From NCBI RefSeq assembly GCF_002575655.3, contig NC_053040.3, positions 362,326,267 to 362,390,266 on the forward strand: 64,000 bases of DNA, given 5' to 3'. Below, piece after piece: positions 1-12,317 of the stretch (within the stretch, counting starts at the first letter, position 1; the number at the start of each line of letters is the position of its first letter). The stretch comes from Aegilops tauschii subsp. strangulata. Taxonomy: Eukaryota > Streptophyta > Magnoliopsida > Poales > Poaceae. The notes under the pieces were generated by a model. It made no database searches. It saw only the letters and a program-made list of their open reading frames with translations, and was not told the origin of the DNA. Position numbers and translations under genes: made by a program.

Positions 1-304
1 TAGATATGATGGAGACGTATCATCGGTGGAGGCGACTACTGAGGCGTGGTGCATCGAGAGAGGGGGGGATAGGCAAGTAGTTGACTGGTGGAGAGAGAGA
101 GAGAGTGGGGGAGGGTTGTAGTGGCGGGCAGGGCACTGTGGTGACGGGGCGGCGCGACACAACAGCGTTGCGTTTCAACGGTGGCGGGAAGATTTGGGAA
201 GGGGAGAGGAGAATGTGAGGGAGATTTAGAGTGGGGTGGTAGAAAGGGGCCGTGGCAACGGTTTTGGGCTAATAACTAGTGGCGTGAGCCCATGGGGCCC
301 ATGA
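1..304. other. No gene seen (GA/GTGG-rich stretch)
   Basis: This opening stretch is purine-rich with GAGAGA and GGTGG runs. I see no open frame of useful length and no recognisable transposon end. It may be the interior of a transposon that starts outside the window. Confidence 0.4.
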
Positions 305-700
305 CACCACTATATTTTTCTTATTTCTTTTTTTAGTTTATGTTTTGTTTGTTTGAATTTATATTTATCTAGGTTATTTTTTAATTGAAGCTATATTTAG
401 GGTATTATTTGTTTATGTTTTGTTTAGATTATTTTAAATTTATGTTTACATTCTGGTTAGGTTATTTTTAAATTTATATTTTATTTAGCTTTGTTTTACA
501 ATTATGTTTCATTTAGGTTATTTTTAAATTTATTTTCAATTTAGTTTATTTTTATTTATTTATTAGGCTTTATTCAGGTTATTTTATATTTTATTTAGGT
601 TATATTTTATTTTAGGTTAATTTTAGTTGATGTTTTATTTGGTTTTTTAGGTTATACTTAAGTTAATTTTATTTAGGTTATATTTGGTAATAAAATCACT
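305..700. repeat. Degenerate AT-rich tandem array
   Basis: Variants of TAGGTTATTTTTAAATTTAT recur about every 35-45 bp across the stretch. The copies differ from one another by substitutions and small indels, as expected of an old simple array. No coding signal is present. Confidence 0.6.
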
Positions 701-1074
701 ATTATTTACACATACATGTTTTTATACATTTGCCACGAGAGAAAGAAAAAAACTAATTGGAGCTAGCTATTGATAAGTGAAAGTGGAGAAGAAGAGAAGA
801 AAGAAGTGAAGTTATATAGGAGGAACAGGATAGAGGTCGACATATACTAGTGGCCTATGAAGAAGACACAACTTACTGGTGGAGTACTAGGTAGATGCCA
901 CAACAACACTAGTGACAGTACCAGTGCCGTGTAAATATCTCACACGTCATCACTAACTTGTGCCTGGTCAGGACACTTAGTCCCACATACTTGTGGCATG
1001 TGAAAATGCAGCCACGCCACCAGTAACCTATTATGGGTGACTGCTTCGTCTCAACTAGAAAGGTGTTGAGCCAC
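701..1074. other. No gene seen
   Basis: Mixed-composition sequence with short direct motifs such as ACTAGTG and ACTGGTGG. These could be eroded CACTA subterminal repeats, but no CACTA terminus is visible. Confidence 0.3.
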
Positions 1075-2630
1075 AAAATGCAAGGGTTTATAGCAAGCTG
1101 CAATGTCCCGTAAATGACATCAAGGTTTATCGAACCAATAGGAGTTTAGTAACACAACCAACGATGAGCACCTGCACACACAGATACAAAACTGCCTTGG
1201 CTCCCAACGGATCTAGCAAGGTTGTCAGTCTCACTTGATTTGCTAGTTATAAGGATTAAAAGTATATGAAATATTTGATTGCAACAAAAAAGTAAGAAAA
1301 GGAAATCAAAAGAGCATTTGATCGAGGATAAAAGAATATACAGGAAGATGGACTGGGACCCCTAGGTTCACTAGTGGTTTCTTCCCAAACAAAACATGGT
1401 GTGGTGAACAAATTACAGTTGTGCAACGATAAAATTAGATTAACTTTTATAACTATATGACTATCCATGGCATAATCAACATCTAAGCATCACATCCCAA
1501 TATTATAGACAGTTATCCCACTGCATCTATAGCTAACACTCCACCCAACACCGCTATCGAGCATGCATCTTAAAGTATTACTCCCTTTGTTCCAAAATGC
1601 TTGTCGGGGCATTTTGGAATGGAGAAATTTGAATTTAAACCCTGACAAGCATTTTGAAAAAGATGGAGTAAATAAAAACAAAGTATTTGAATAAGTACGA
1701 TGACATGAAGTTGATGATATATTGTCTTCACCCTGCATTCAAATGACAACTACGCAACCATCTTGTTATCCCTAGTGGCAACAACACAATACAAGCATTT
1801 TTCACTTTCTGTCAGTGCGGTAGATTACTTGCAAGATTGAACCCAATTATCATTACACAACTCCCTCTTGAAGACCACCCCTCAAACTTGACCAAAAAAA
1901 TAAAGATAGGTCACGGAGCATATATGAATCAGAATTATGCAGCAAAGAAACCAAATAGATCTAAAAAAATTCATGGATAAATCTAATCATAAAGTGACAA
2001 TTCATCATATCACAACTAACACACCAACATATTACATCATATGGCTCACAATCATGTAGGGCAGCTCATGTGATCTTTGTATTGAGAATTATGCGAGAGC
2101 GAAACCAACTAGCTACTGATATGACTCCATAGTCCAAATGAAACTACTCATGGACAATTATGATGGCCTTCAAGTTGATGGAGATGGCAACCGCTATGAT
2201 TTTTCCCTATGGAAGAGTACCCAAAAAAAGCATCCAGTTTGGATCGTCACGGAACAGAGAGGTGCAGCGACAGAAACATGGGAACTCCTCGATACCTAGG
2301 GGTTTCCGGTGAAATATAAATATATGTGTCAAGAGGCAGCGGAACGGTGCACCAGAGGGCCCACGTGGCCCCACGTCCATTGCCGTGTGGTGGGGCGCAG
2401 GCTATGGACCACCCTCTAGCCTATGTCGGTGACCCCTGCGAGCTTCCTAGTGCAAAATAATTTCTAAAAAAAATCTCCGATTTTTTTCTTCTGAAAGTCC
2501 AAAAAGATGCAGAAAACAACAACTGACATTGAACACATAGTTTAACAGGTTAGTCCAAAAAATTGATGCTAAAATTATATACACATGGCATGAAACAATA
2601 ATAAAAAATTAGATACGTTATGTAGACTAT
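1075..2630 (-). mobile_element. Eroded gypsy LTR, Sabrina-related (solo or fragment)
   Basis: Several blocks align in the same order with the better-preserved LTR at 9063-10586: the ACCAAGGTTATC-like block near 1110, the GTTTCACTAGTGGCTTCT-like block near 1365, and the GGTGAACAAATTAC block near 1405. The right edge near 2610-2630 is a decayed form of the GATACGTTGGAGACGTATCA-like edge that marks the 5' end of these LTRs on the minus strand. No internal gag or pol flanks it. The boundaries are approximate and no TSD could be read. A Stowaway MITE lies inside it. Confidence 0.6.
1581..1668. mobile_element. Stowaway MITE (Tc1/mariner type), 88 bp
   Basis: The element begins CTCCCTTTGTTCC and ends in the imperfect reverse complement ATGGAG. 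Its two halves are inverted repeats: ATGCTTGTC is mirrored by GACAAGCAT. It is flanked by TA at 1579-1580 and 1669-1670, the TSD typical of Stowaway. It is non-coding and sits inside the eroded gypsy LTR, so it arrived later. Confidence 0.85.
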
Positions 2631-4270
2631 GTGTTTACGCATAGCGGCCGGAACCTTCATATTCATATAGAGCACACTCCATATTTCATATGGCGACAGG
2701 AGATGGGATTTTTTTACGTACACTCACTCCAAAGTCTTAAAAGAGGAAGTGCTATACAGCCATATAGTAGTCCAAAGAACGTACTCCGTACCACAGCTGG
2801 TACTACTACGTCCTGGAGTAAAAGTTAAAATTTGAACGGAATAAGATGCAGATGCAGTTCACATGATCACATCGATCCACAGCCAGGGGAGAGATGGGAT
2901 TCCTCTGCCCCCGCTGCTCGGTCGGAGGGCACAGGACCAACAAGGCTCCCCGCCTCCCCGCGCAGCGCCACAACGGATGGCTCCAGGTGAGGCGAGGTGG
3001 ATCCGCGTGTGCCGCGCAAAATTATACTGGTGGCCGTACAATGATTCCCGGTGGCTCACTCGTGCGTGACGGCTACTTACCTGCGTCGCGCCACGGGTGG
3101 CCTACGTATAAAAATCTCTCGCAGGGGACAGGGCCTCTCCGGACCCCAAGAAGATAACACTGTTTGGATTGCCCCAAGAGTCAGTATAAAATGGACAAGT
3201 AGTGTACGTAGATTAACATTTACAACCGCGTTTGCACAGATTAAAGTAGAGTTTAGTTGCAACTATGTTCATCATGTCTTCCAAATGTTTTTCTTTTTTG
3301 CGGGATATGTCTTCCAAATGTTGATCTACCGTATTAATAATACTTCATGAAAACCATTTACAATAATTAATTGGGTTGGTATATATATATGGGTGATCTG
3401 CTATTAGCTCAGTTACAATCCGATGTTGGCGTGGAAGCAATGTTGTCATCTCCTTTAATTTGCTTCAATCAACAGTTTATGTTTGGATATACCTCAGATG
3501 ATATCGCACAGTTGTGTACTTCAAGTCAGTAATCCTTCTCAAATTGGTCATCACAACTCATCAGTTAGCCTCGTAAAAGAAAAAGGAAACTCGTTGGTTA
3601 ACCGGAATCCGATCACATCTGCCCAGTTAATGCAATCCCTAAATGGTGGGCGACCTGTGATTTTCTTCCTTTTTGATGAAAACGATTGCTTTGGCTACCG
3701 ACTTTCCAGGAAAGCCAAATCATTGCCGATCCCATTCTTTCATTTGTTTGCGGCAACGTATAGCTAATTGCAGGTAGGTAAATTCCATTTTCTTGTCCGA
3801 GTATATATACACGAAGAGCATATGACATTCAAGGTAGTACCACATGTGTTCTGAGTGATAACAACCCACCAATTTAATAAGAAAAATGCTACTAGAAATC
3901 ATCATTTTTCTTATTTTGGTGAGGATAAATTATGGACCCTGATAAGTTTCACACATCCGGTGCAAGCTCATGGCAACTCCGAACGTTTTCGATGACAAGT
4001 TTAATTACGCGAGGATGACAACTTTAGTTGGCAAGCATGACAAGTTTCGTGCTTCAGTTTATTTTTGACAGAAACTTGCCATCCTTGCGTGGCTGGAATT
4101 GTTATCAAAAAATGTGAGAGCCGGAGTGCCACGCACCTGACATGTGGCACTTATCATTTGAGTAAATTACAGGGACCGTCTATAGGTCATGTGCCTGAAA
4201 AAACACCTAGCATCAATCACTTTCTCTATGGACCATCAGATTAGCATCCAACGGCTGAAAAAAAATCAAG
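2631..4270. other. No gene seen; possible CATGGCAA-type repeat at 3940-4170
   Basis: Short frames of 60-99 codons occur on both strands here, but none shows a recognisable domain and several overlap on opposite strands. From about 3940 to 4170 the words GACAAGTTT and CATGGCAACT recur, followed by a GTGCCAC...GTGGCAC inverted pair. The vocabulary resembles that of the palindrome at 55309-57262, so this may be a distant relative or a fragment. Confidence 0.35.
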
Positions 4271-4866
4271 GTATTGTTCATCTTCAACCTCCAACATCTT
4301 CTTCCTAGAGTAGCCACCGCCAACCCAGGGCTTAACCACTTGCCTCTGCACCACCCCCCCCCCCCCCCCTCCGCGGTCGGCGGCTGTCACCGCATTGCTG
4401 CCCCGCCCTCTCCTCGACCTCCCCCACCGCTGTGTTGGTTGCTGCTATCCCTCTAAGCCATGCCGCACCAGAAAACAACTCCGGCGATCCCTCGCACCCC
4501 ACCCCTAAGATAGATAATGGGGTCGGGGCTTCCCCCCTAAGATAGATAATGAGGTTATGGCTTCCCTAAGATAGATAACGGGGCCACTTCTTCACCGGCT
4601 CGGTCCCTCCTCCGGTAAGCTCGGGATGAACTAGAAAAAGTGACTGACGTTTTGAAAATTTTGAGGTTCCTGAGAAATAGCAAAACCGCAAATTTATATC
4701 ATGTAGACTAGTTATATAAATCCTACAAAAAATAACATGTTCTATAAAGGAACAATGGACCACCCACTACTTTCTATTAGACTAGGTTATACACCGTAAG
4801 GTTGTTTGTATCACATTGACCCGGAGGCCGGGGTTTTGATCTCCTTTTCGTAAAAAGAAAAAAAAA
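4271..4866 (+). mobile_element. Possible non-LTR relic with LINE-like 3' tail
   Basis: The stretch ends with GGAGGCCGGGG, then a CTCCTTTTC-like run and an A-rich tail (about 4823-4866). This is the same tail vocabulary seen at 41401-41425 and 51678-51712. Upstream is C-rich sequence with a run of 16 C (4354-4369) and the CCGCGGTCGGCGG block. I could not find a convincing TSD or 5' end, so the extent is a guess. Confidence 0.35.
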
Positions 4867-5897
4867 TGTTTTGAGAGACCAATGATGACGATGCAAATAA
4901 TAGTTGTACAAAGAATTTGAAAGATGGGCACTACACGATCATTACAGTGGACCAACTATAATGATGTAGATTAATAATAAAAGAATATCATATGAATAGA
5001 GCGGATTAATGGTGCTAGCTAGAAGATAAAGGCCACTAGATCTAGTTACTATAAGCATACACATTTGTCTTGTCATAGCCGTAGCCATGCATGTGATAGG
5101 ATTCCTGAAACACTTACGCTTTTTGAAGAGACAAACACAATACAATATAAAAAGTATATGATTGTAATGTTATGCCATCTGATTACGAAACTCTGAGTAC
5201 TGTAGTGTCAAAAACATTCTTATATTATGGGATGGAGGGAGTACATGATTGTAAGGATGTTCGATTACTATAGGACGGAGACGTGGAACTGCACCAACTG
5301 GTTGGAGTCAACCAAAATTTACCCATCAAATGCAGTGTAAAAAATTTGTTAAAAGAGAAATTTCTATGAATTGCAATCCTGCAACAGTCCTTTGAAAAAA
5401 CTTTTGTGTATCCTTTGATTCAAAGAGGACGTATGGGAAGGTATTCTCTCTGGTGGATTAGGATCATACATAATCCCTGCTGGTTTTGGACTTGCTTAAG
5501 CAAATGTCTGCTTCTGCTCCCTACAAAAATTAAGATACTCGACATTTGTCCCTTAGGAAATGGTTCTTGATCCAGGTTTAAGGCCAGTTTCGAGCTACAG
5601 CGTCCATTCATATGGTCGAAGTAGAGGTCTACCTTTTCTCTGAATCAGCGTCTGCCCTGTTAAAAAAATGTGCAGAATTATTTTGTACTATCATAATCAC
5701 ATGCACAATCCCATGGCCTCCCTCAACTCAACATCTTTAGCTACACACTTCATTCTTTAATCATCAGTGTCAGCTCTGCAATCTGCATATGACAAAGCAT
5801 GATTGGCTTTCCCTGCGAAAAAGAAAAAAGAAAAGGTGTGAATGGCCTCTTCTTCCCGCCCGTTTACGTGCCACAGCTAATTTACAGCAATTTTATA
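4867..5897. other. No gene seen apart from a Stowaway fragment
   Basis: AT-rich sequence with no frame above about 67 codons and no recognisable protein domain. The only identifiable piece is the MITE remnant near 5203-5241. Confidence 0.4.
5203..5241. mobile_element. Stowaway MITE fragment (one end only)
   Basis: AGTGTCAAAAACATTCTTAT followed by a GGGATGGAGGGAG terminus and TA (5242-5243) matches one end of a common Triticeae Stowaway type. The opposite inverted end is missing. Confidence 0.6.
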
Positions 5898-5910
5898 CCC
5901 CATTTAGTAT
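5898..5910. repeat. Target-site duplication, left (CCCCATTTAGTAT)
   Basis: Thirteen bases repeated perfectly at 7215-7227 on the other side of the non-LTR element. The length is typical of L1-type target-primed insertion. Confidence 0.9.
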
Positions 5911-7214
5911 TTTTTTTTTTTAGAACGAAGGCTCGAGAGAGAGCCCGGCTTTGAATTAACAAAGCCATCAACCGGCCAGGAGTTACATCGGACAGCACCT
6001 TACAAGAGAAAAAAGAAAAAGACGGCAGATACATGATGCTACTAGACAACTTACAAACCTCAACAACACCAAGCACTACAACATAATGGACAACAAAGCT
6101 TCGCTTGATGTCGATGAAGTCCCCAGCCGCAGAATGAGCACCATAGGAGGAGCGGAAGCACTAACAAGATGAGACCCATCATAGGCATGGAGCATGCCCT
6201 CATCTGCACCAGGAGTGGTGAGCTGCAACAAACTACCCGAAACCATCTCCGAAGAGGACCCCTACCCCTCGTCCTGGCTCGAAGGACGCCGTACCGTCGG
6301 AAGATGGGGAAGCTCACCCTAGAGCCAGATAAGATGGCAGCCACGAACAACCTTGAGAGATACTCAGCCCCGCCCCCAGCTGAGACGAGCTCGCCTTGGA
6401 AGATCCTCGCCCATACGCATAGAGCCACACACGAAGGGATGAAGCTATCAAGATTGAAGGTGCTGAGGAAGGACGCGCAGAACGATAAAATCGGACCACG
6501 CGACCGTCGATCCCCCAATCCCCAAATCAGAACGCCCTCGCATCTCTCGAACACCTAAGCGGCACCTCCAGGAAGGTGACGGCGTAGAGCGCCGCTGCCG
6601 CCCCATCCAAAAGGATGAGGTTTTCACCCGGGGCGAGAGGGGGAGAGGGGAACAGAACCTCGACGGAGCCTCTAGGGAGGGGCACGGCAACAGTAGATGT
6701 CGTCACCGTCGTGGCCGGGCCACACCGGCCAAGGATTTCTCCCGGACTGCCGCCACTCCCGCACCCCAGACGCACCAGATCCGACGACCAGGGACCGCCA
6801 AGGACCAGCAGCGCCGGGGTGGAAGGAGCTATGAGAGGGGGAGGGAAAGACCTGCAGATCTGGCGCCGTCCGTCGGAGAAGACCGCACGCGAAGACCAGC
6901 CACCAAACAACCGCCGCCACCACGCCGCCCGCGCGGCCGAGGGGGCGGAGCAGCACCCGCGACCACTGCTCGCCGGAGAGCCAGCCGTCGCCTCTCCTTC
7001 CGAGGCCGCCGCCTCGGCGTCCGAGGCTCTCCGCACGGAGGCGGAGCAGCAGATCCTCGCCGCCACCGTCCTCGTCGGCCGCCCTGGCTTGCCCGGAGAC
7101 CTACTCTGGTGGCGGCGAGGGGGGAGCTAGCAGGGGGCGGCGGCGCGCGCTAGGGTTTCGTCGCCGCCCGAGTCGCCCCGAGCGAAGCGACGCGGGGGCT
7201 GGGGGGGGGGGGGT
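5911..7214 (-). mobile_element. Non-autonomous non-LTR retroelement (L1-dependent type), about 1.3 kb
   Basis: Read on the minus strand, the element starts with a G/C run (13 G at 7201-7213 on the plus strand) and a CCCCCGCGTCGC...GGCGAC...AAACCCTAGC head. It continues GC-rich and ends with a poly(A) tail (the T-run at 5911-5921). Perfect 13-bp TSDs flank it. Just before the poly(A) the sequence forms a perfect 7-bp-stem hairpin (5947-5966). Open frames run on both strands through the GC-rich part, but none resembles reverse transcriptase, endonuclease or a LINE ORF1, so I treat it as non-coding. The 5' head is shared with the elements at 40240-41428 and 50164-51714, while the tail is different. 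A processed host transcript is the main alternative. Confidence 0.75.
5947..5966 (-). other. 3'-tail hairpin (GGCTTTG / CAAAGCC)
   Basis: A perfect 7-bp inverted repeat with a 6-nt AATTAA loop lies just upstream of the poly(A) tail on the minus strand. In stringent L1-type elements a tail stem-loop is the feature bound by the reverse transcriptase. That role here is inferred. Confidence 0.6.
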
Positions 7215-7227
7215 CCCCATTTAGTAT
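7215..7227. repeat. Target-site duplication, right
   Basis: Perfect copy of 5898-5910 (CCCCATTTAGTAT). Confidence 0.9.
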
Positions 7228-8280
7228 GTTGATCCAGTTTAAAATTCAACTCAACCGACAGTTGCAGTGGCAATTTCCAAGTGGGACTGTAACAGGCCAC
7301 AATCTTGAAGATTTGGTAGATATCAGCCATCATGGAGATCACTTGTCTATCCATCCATCTGCTACCTCTTTACATGATGCTGTGATTCTTACGTACGGGC
7401 AAGAGACCGTAGGCGGCAGTTTCCCGGGGAAGAAAAGAAGGCGGGCAGCAAGTCAAGAGACCTTTGCCATGATCGCGTCTGCCGGCCCTTGATTGCCAAG
7501 CAAAGTGTCACATTGCAATCCCCCAAAGTAACTCAATCAACGGATTGACGGCGACGTTCGGATTTCGTCTGGAAACTGGCAACGGGCTGATCGAAACAGT
7601 TGCATTTCGTCGCTGAACTCTTACGCACGCAGAGTGTCGTCGTCACAACCTAGCTGGTACGTATCTGATACCACCCACGGGCCCGGGAGCGGGAGGGGCG
7701 ACGAAGCAAGGAACAACCGGCACGTATGTAAGACTATCGGGTACGCGCCGCTACTGGTTGGGGCGCGAGGGGTCGTCGTAGAGAGAGGATGGGGGGCGCA
7801 GCCTGCCGAGCGCGACGCCCCTTGGGGACTTTCTTTACGCACGCGGACGGGCGAGGCGGCGTGGCGTGCGTGACCCGGACGGTCGCAAGTTGCAACGACC
7901 AGCATGGCGAGCCAATCCCTGGTGCGCAGGTAGGAGCGGCCTGGGCGCGTGTCTGGCCGTGGGGGAGCAGCGCGGCCGTGGGGCGGCGGAAGGTCCACCG
8001 CCCCTCTCCCGGCTCGGGGCACTTTGCATTTAGCTGCAAGGATTCGTCGTCGTCGCGTGCCGGTAGGAGTCATGCATAGCGTCGCCACTCGCAGCCCGGA
8101 CCTCGCGAGTCGTGGTTTGAACGCACGCGCGCGCCAGGGCGGCAGTGAAGGACTCATGGTGAGTCTCGGGCTGGAGAGCTCCTCCCAGCACCTTTAAGCG
8201 CCAGGGGTGCAACTAGCGCTCACGCGCCCGGCCCAACAAGGAGGCGAGGCTCGCTCGGGGATGCGCCGGTTTTCCAGGTT
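7228..8280. other. No gene recognised; GC-rich stretch 7620-8230
   Basis: From about 7620 to 8230 the DNA is GC-rich, and frames of up to 178 codons stay open on both strands. The translations are arginine/proline-rich with no domain I recognise, and opposing frames are about equally open, which argues for composition rather than coding. It could be low-copy host DNA or the inside of an unrecognised transposon. Confidence 0.35.
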
Positions 8281-9062
8281 GATTGGTCGCGATTGAGCGT
8301 TGAATTTCAAGAAAAATGCGACTTTGAAAAAGAAAAAAATTGACAAAAGTTCACGGCTTTTGCAAAAAAAAACAATCATCAATTTTGAAAAAAAAATCAC
8401 GAATTTGAAAAACAATTGAAGACTTTGAAAAAAACACGGATTTGGAAAAAGTTCATCAAGTTTGAAAACATGTTCACAACTTTAAAATAATATTATGAAT
8501 TTTGAAAAAATATCATGGATTTGAAGAAACAATAACATATTTTTCTTTTTTTTTATTTGGAAAAAGTTTGTGTATTCAAATATATTTATGCATTTGAAAA
8601 AAGTTAACGGATTCGAAAAAGTTCATGAATTAAAAAAATCACGTGCTTTGAAAAAAAGGTTTGTGAACTGGTAGAAAGTTTTCGAATTTGGAAAAGGTTC
8701 ACACATTTAGAAAAAGAAAAAGGAGAATAATAGAAAAGAAAAAAGAAAAACCAAATAAAAACGTCCAGAAAACCAAGAAAGAAAAAACGGTCAGAAGCTT
8801 CCCAAAACCGACTGAGAGCTTCTAGAAGCTTGACAACACTAATTGGTCACTTTCGAGAAAAAAATGAAACAACATTGTGTGTGGTCAAAGAAGGAAAAAA
8901 AGTAAAATGGGCCAAGCCCAATTGGAGGAAGCGGTGTGCGTCCATTTGCAGTTTGCATTGTAACTTGTGCCTGAAGCGCCAAATAGGGGCTGGGCTCGGC
9001 TGGCTGTGGTCAATCGATGGCCGCGTGCATGCTGGCCGTAGGATGGTGCTACTTGTGAGCCG
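8281..9062 (+). repeat. AT-rich array / purine tract / GC-island module
   Basis: Iterated TTTGAAAAA-GTTCA words (8300-8690) are followed by a purine tract (8710-8790), an AGAAGCTTCCCAAAACCG block and a GC-richer part with GGGCCAAGCCCA and GGGCTGGGCTCGG (8910-9010). The same order of parts occurs in the 52.5-62 kb field, for example 58900-59400. The module is cut at 9063 by the solo LTR. Confidence 0.6.
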
Positions 9063-10586
9063 TGTTGGGATTTTCTCGAAGAGGATAGGATGATGCAATA
9101 CAGTAGAGATAAGTATTTCCCTCAGTTAAGAACCAAGGTTATCAATCTAGTAGGAGAATCACACAAATCCTCATGAACAACACCCGTACACACAAAAGCA
9201 ATTACTTGCACCCAACACAAACAAGGGGGTTGTCAATCCCCTCGGCGTTTACTTGTAAGGATTAAATATCGTAGTGGTAGATAATAAAGTAAATTGTAAA
9301 ACAAAAGAAAAGAAATAAAATTGCAGCAAGGTATTTTTATGCTTTTATATATGATAAAAGTAGGCCCGGGGGCTATAGTTTTCACTAGAGGCTTCTCTCT
9401 CGAACACATAGTATACGGTGGGTGAACAAATTACTGTTGGGCAATTGATAGAAAAACGCATAGTTATAACAATACTCAAAGCAATGATTATGTATATATG
9501 CATCATGTCCGAGACAAGTAGACCAACTCCTGCCTGCATCTACTACTATTACTCCACCTATTGACCGCTATCCAACATGCATCTAGGGTATTAAGTACAA
9601 AACAGAGTAACGTCTTAAGCAAAATGACATGATGTAGATAAAGTAAACCCACTCAATATGGATAAACCCTGTTGTTTTACCCTTAATGGCAACAATACAA
9701 ATACGTGTCTTGTACCGTACTTTGTCACTGGGATAGAGCACCACAAGATTGAACCATCACAAAGCACCTCTCCCACTGAAAATAAATCAATCTGGTTGGC
9801 CAAACTAAACGGATAGATCAGAAATACAAAGCTATAACAATCATGCATAATAGAGTTCAGAAAAGACTCATTAATATTCATGAAAAATCTGGTCATAAAC
9901 CCACAATTCATCGGATCCGAACAAACACACCGCAAAAGAAGATTACATCGAATAGAACTCCAAGAATATCGAGGATAACATTGTATTGAAGATCAAAGAG
10001 AGAGAAGCCATCTAGCTACTAGCTATGGACCCGTAGGTCTGTGGTGAACTACTCACGCATCATCGATAGGGCAGCAAGGATGATGTGGATGCCCTCCATC
10101 ATTGACTTCCCCTTCGGCAGAGTACCGTAAAAGGCCTCCAGATGGGATCACAGAAGAACAGAAGCTTGCGGCAGCGAAAAAAGTTTCGGGTGGCTCTCTG
10201 GTATATTGGGAATATTTGAGAATTTATAGAGGTGGAATTAGGTCAAGAGGTGCCACACGGGGCCCACGAGCTCAAGGGGCGCGCCACCATTGGGGCGTAC
10301 CTGGTGAGCTTGTCGCTCCCTCATGACTCTTTTGGTCTTCTCCAGAACATTCGTGGGTCCCTTCCGGTCCATAAAAAATCATCGTAAAGTTTCATTGTGT
10401 TAGGAATCTGTTTGATATTGATTTTTGAAAAACCAAAACAAGCAAAAACAGCACTGGGCACTAGGTTAATAGATTAGTTTCCAAAAATAATATAAAATAG
10501 CATGTAAATGCATATAAAACATCCAAGATTGATACTATAATAGCATGAAACATTAAAAATATATTATATGCGTTGGAGATGTATCA
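9063..10586 (-). mobile_element. Solo LTR, Sabrina-like gypsy (about 1.5 kb)
   Basis: It begins TGTTGGGATTTTC and ends GGAGATGTATCA on the plus strand, the mirrored TG...CA ends of a Sabrina-type LTR lying on the minus strand. Internal blocks typical of that family include GGTGGGTGAACAAATTACTG near 9418 and a CTGCATCTACTACTATTACT block near 9533. No gag-pol flanks it, so it is a solo LTR left by recombination or a truncated end. The five bases outside each edge (AGCCG and GGTGG) do not match, so a clean TSD is missing. Confidence 0.8.
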
Positions 10587-11970
10587 GGTGGCGTGGGCCA
10601 TTCGCCGTTGCGGTGACAAGGATCTTTGGTGTGTGTCCTCGTCCATCTCGTGGGCTATGATGGCCTAGGCTAAGGCCACCTATGAAATCAAATCATAAAC
10701 TTACAGATGACATTATGCCACCGCAAAAAAATGATGACATTACACCTGGTTTTTAGTTGTTTTAATTTACGCATGTATTTTGGGGGTCAAATCCTTCAAC
10801 CCAATACCCAATTACCATTGACTAGCTAATTGGCCGTGTGTTTCACTATAAAAAAGCTAATTGCCTGTGCGTTGCAACAGGAACATACATGTACCAGTGA
10901 TCCTCCCGTCCAACTCTTGATGATACCTTTTATAATTAATGTAATCCTCCCAACCAAAGAATGATACTATTTTTCTTCGACCCACCGCATCGCCCCTTTC
11001 AGGGGTAGTATGGGTGGAAACCCTAGATCCCGCTGCTACTATTCCTGTCCTCCTATCGGTACATCTCGTAGCACATGTAGTGGACAACGAAGACGGGGCT
11101 TCCCCTCTCGCGCTAGTGGTAGCATGGACGCATGACATGGTAGAAGCATATTGTGGCTCATTCTTGTAGATGGACGGTTGCTGGCCCCCTCCTAGGGCTT
11201 CACAAAGTTAGAGTCGCACAAGGCTCTCGATGAAAAGTTAGGTCTACGATATAGGTCAATGATGGTGCTTGATATAAAGTATATATTTTTTTCTATGTTC
11301 ATACTACTTTTATATCATTATTGCATCACTCTAACAACAAATTTTATCATTTTTTTGGACTTACCTATTAATCGGATGCTAGTGCCATTTTGTTGTTTCC
11401 TGCATATTATTTGGACTTTTCAGAAAAGATTGTTAGAGGGACCACAAAACTAAATAAAGTTCAGATCACAAAGTTTCGGATCAAGATGGAAACAGGGGAA
11501 CCAAGAGCCAGCAGAAAGGCCTCCTATGGGCCACAGATGCCCTAGGGCCTGGCCATGCCAAGAGGTTGTGTGGGCCCCATAGGACACTTATCCACCTCCT
11601 CTTCCTTCCACTGCCTTTATATTTGCCCCGAAACCCTCAAAACGAAATTTTAAGGATTTTTTCCATCGCCAAAGCATCATGCCTTCTGTGATGATCTAAT
11701 ATGGAGGCCTTTTATGCTACACTGCCAGGAGGGGGAAGGTATGACCGGTGCTATCTTCATCAACCTCGCTTCCAGCATGGCCATGTGCGAGTAGTCCTTC
11801 TCGGACTATGTGTCTATAACATTAGCTAGATGGCATCTTGTCTCCCATGTCTCTCAATACAAAGATCACATGAATTGCACTACATGATTGTGATCCATGT
11901 GATGTAATTCTCGGCGTGTTTATTCCGATGTGATTAATTATCACTTTATGATCAGATAGAGGACATGTTT
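10587..11970. other. No gene seen; possible eroded LTR fragment at about 11460-11965
   Basis: From about 11460 the sequence resembles the 3' half of a gypsy LTR: a transcript-start-like region, a TTTATATTTGCC TATA-like stretch near 11617, then the GATCACATGAATTGCACTAC and ATGTAATTCTC blocks often found late in such LTRs. The rest shows no recognisable features. No frame has a known domain. Confidence 0.35.
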
Positions 11971-12301
11971 CCTACTGACAGGTGTAGTTACCTCCACTTG
12001 GGTTTCGTACATTCTAGGTAGTATCTGACATATCAAAGTGTATGTACGCGTAGTGTGTGGTACATAAGAATGTCTAGGTAGTATAATATATACTGTTTTT
12101 TAAGTAGCATTATCATATTTTGAACATACTCCTTTTTGTGTACAAATATATATGTAGTTCACAAATATAATAAAACCTATGACCCACTTACAATTTTTTC
12201 ATATAACTCATTTTTGAGTATCTTAGATATATTATATGAACATACTAAAAATGACAAAGTAATATATATGATTAATGTGTTTAACTACACCCGATAGTAG
12301 G
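11971..12301. mobile_element. MITE copy 1, about 330 bp, diverged
   Basis: The ends are inverted repeats: CCTACTGACAGGTGTAGTTA on the left is mirrored by a TAACTACACC...GTAGG end on the right. Internal blocks match the neighbouring MITE at 12318-12665 in order and spacing, for example GTACATAAGAATGT. It is non-coding and AT-rich. I see no clear TSD. It is older than its neighbour, judging by worse-matched ends. Confidence 0.6.
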
Positions 12302-12317
12302 ACAAATAATAATTCCT

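Noticed and set aside
6060..7130. Long frames on both strands (up to 179 codons)
   Set aside because: They lie inside a GC-rich non-LTR element with perfect target duplications. Opposite frames are equally open and no domain is seen.
7621..8157. A 178-codon minus-strand frame
   Set aside because: Composition is Arg/Pro-rich, overlapping plus-strand frames are also open, and no start context or domain supports it.
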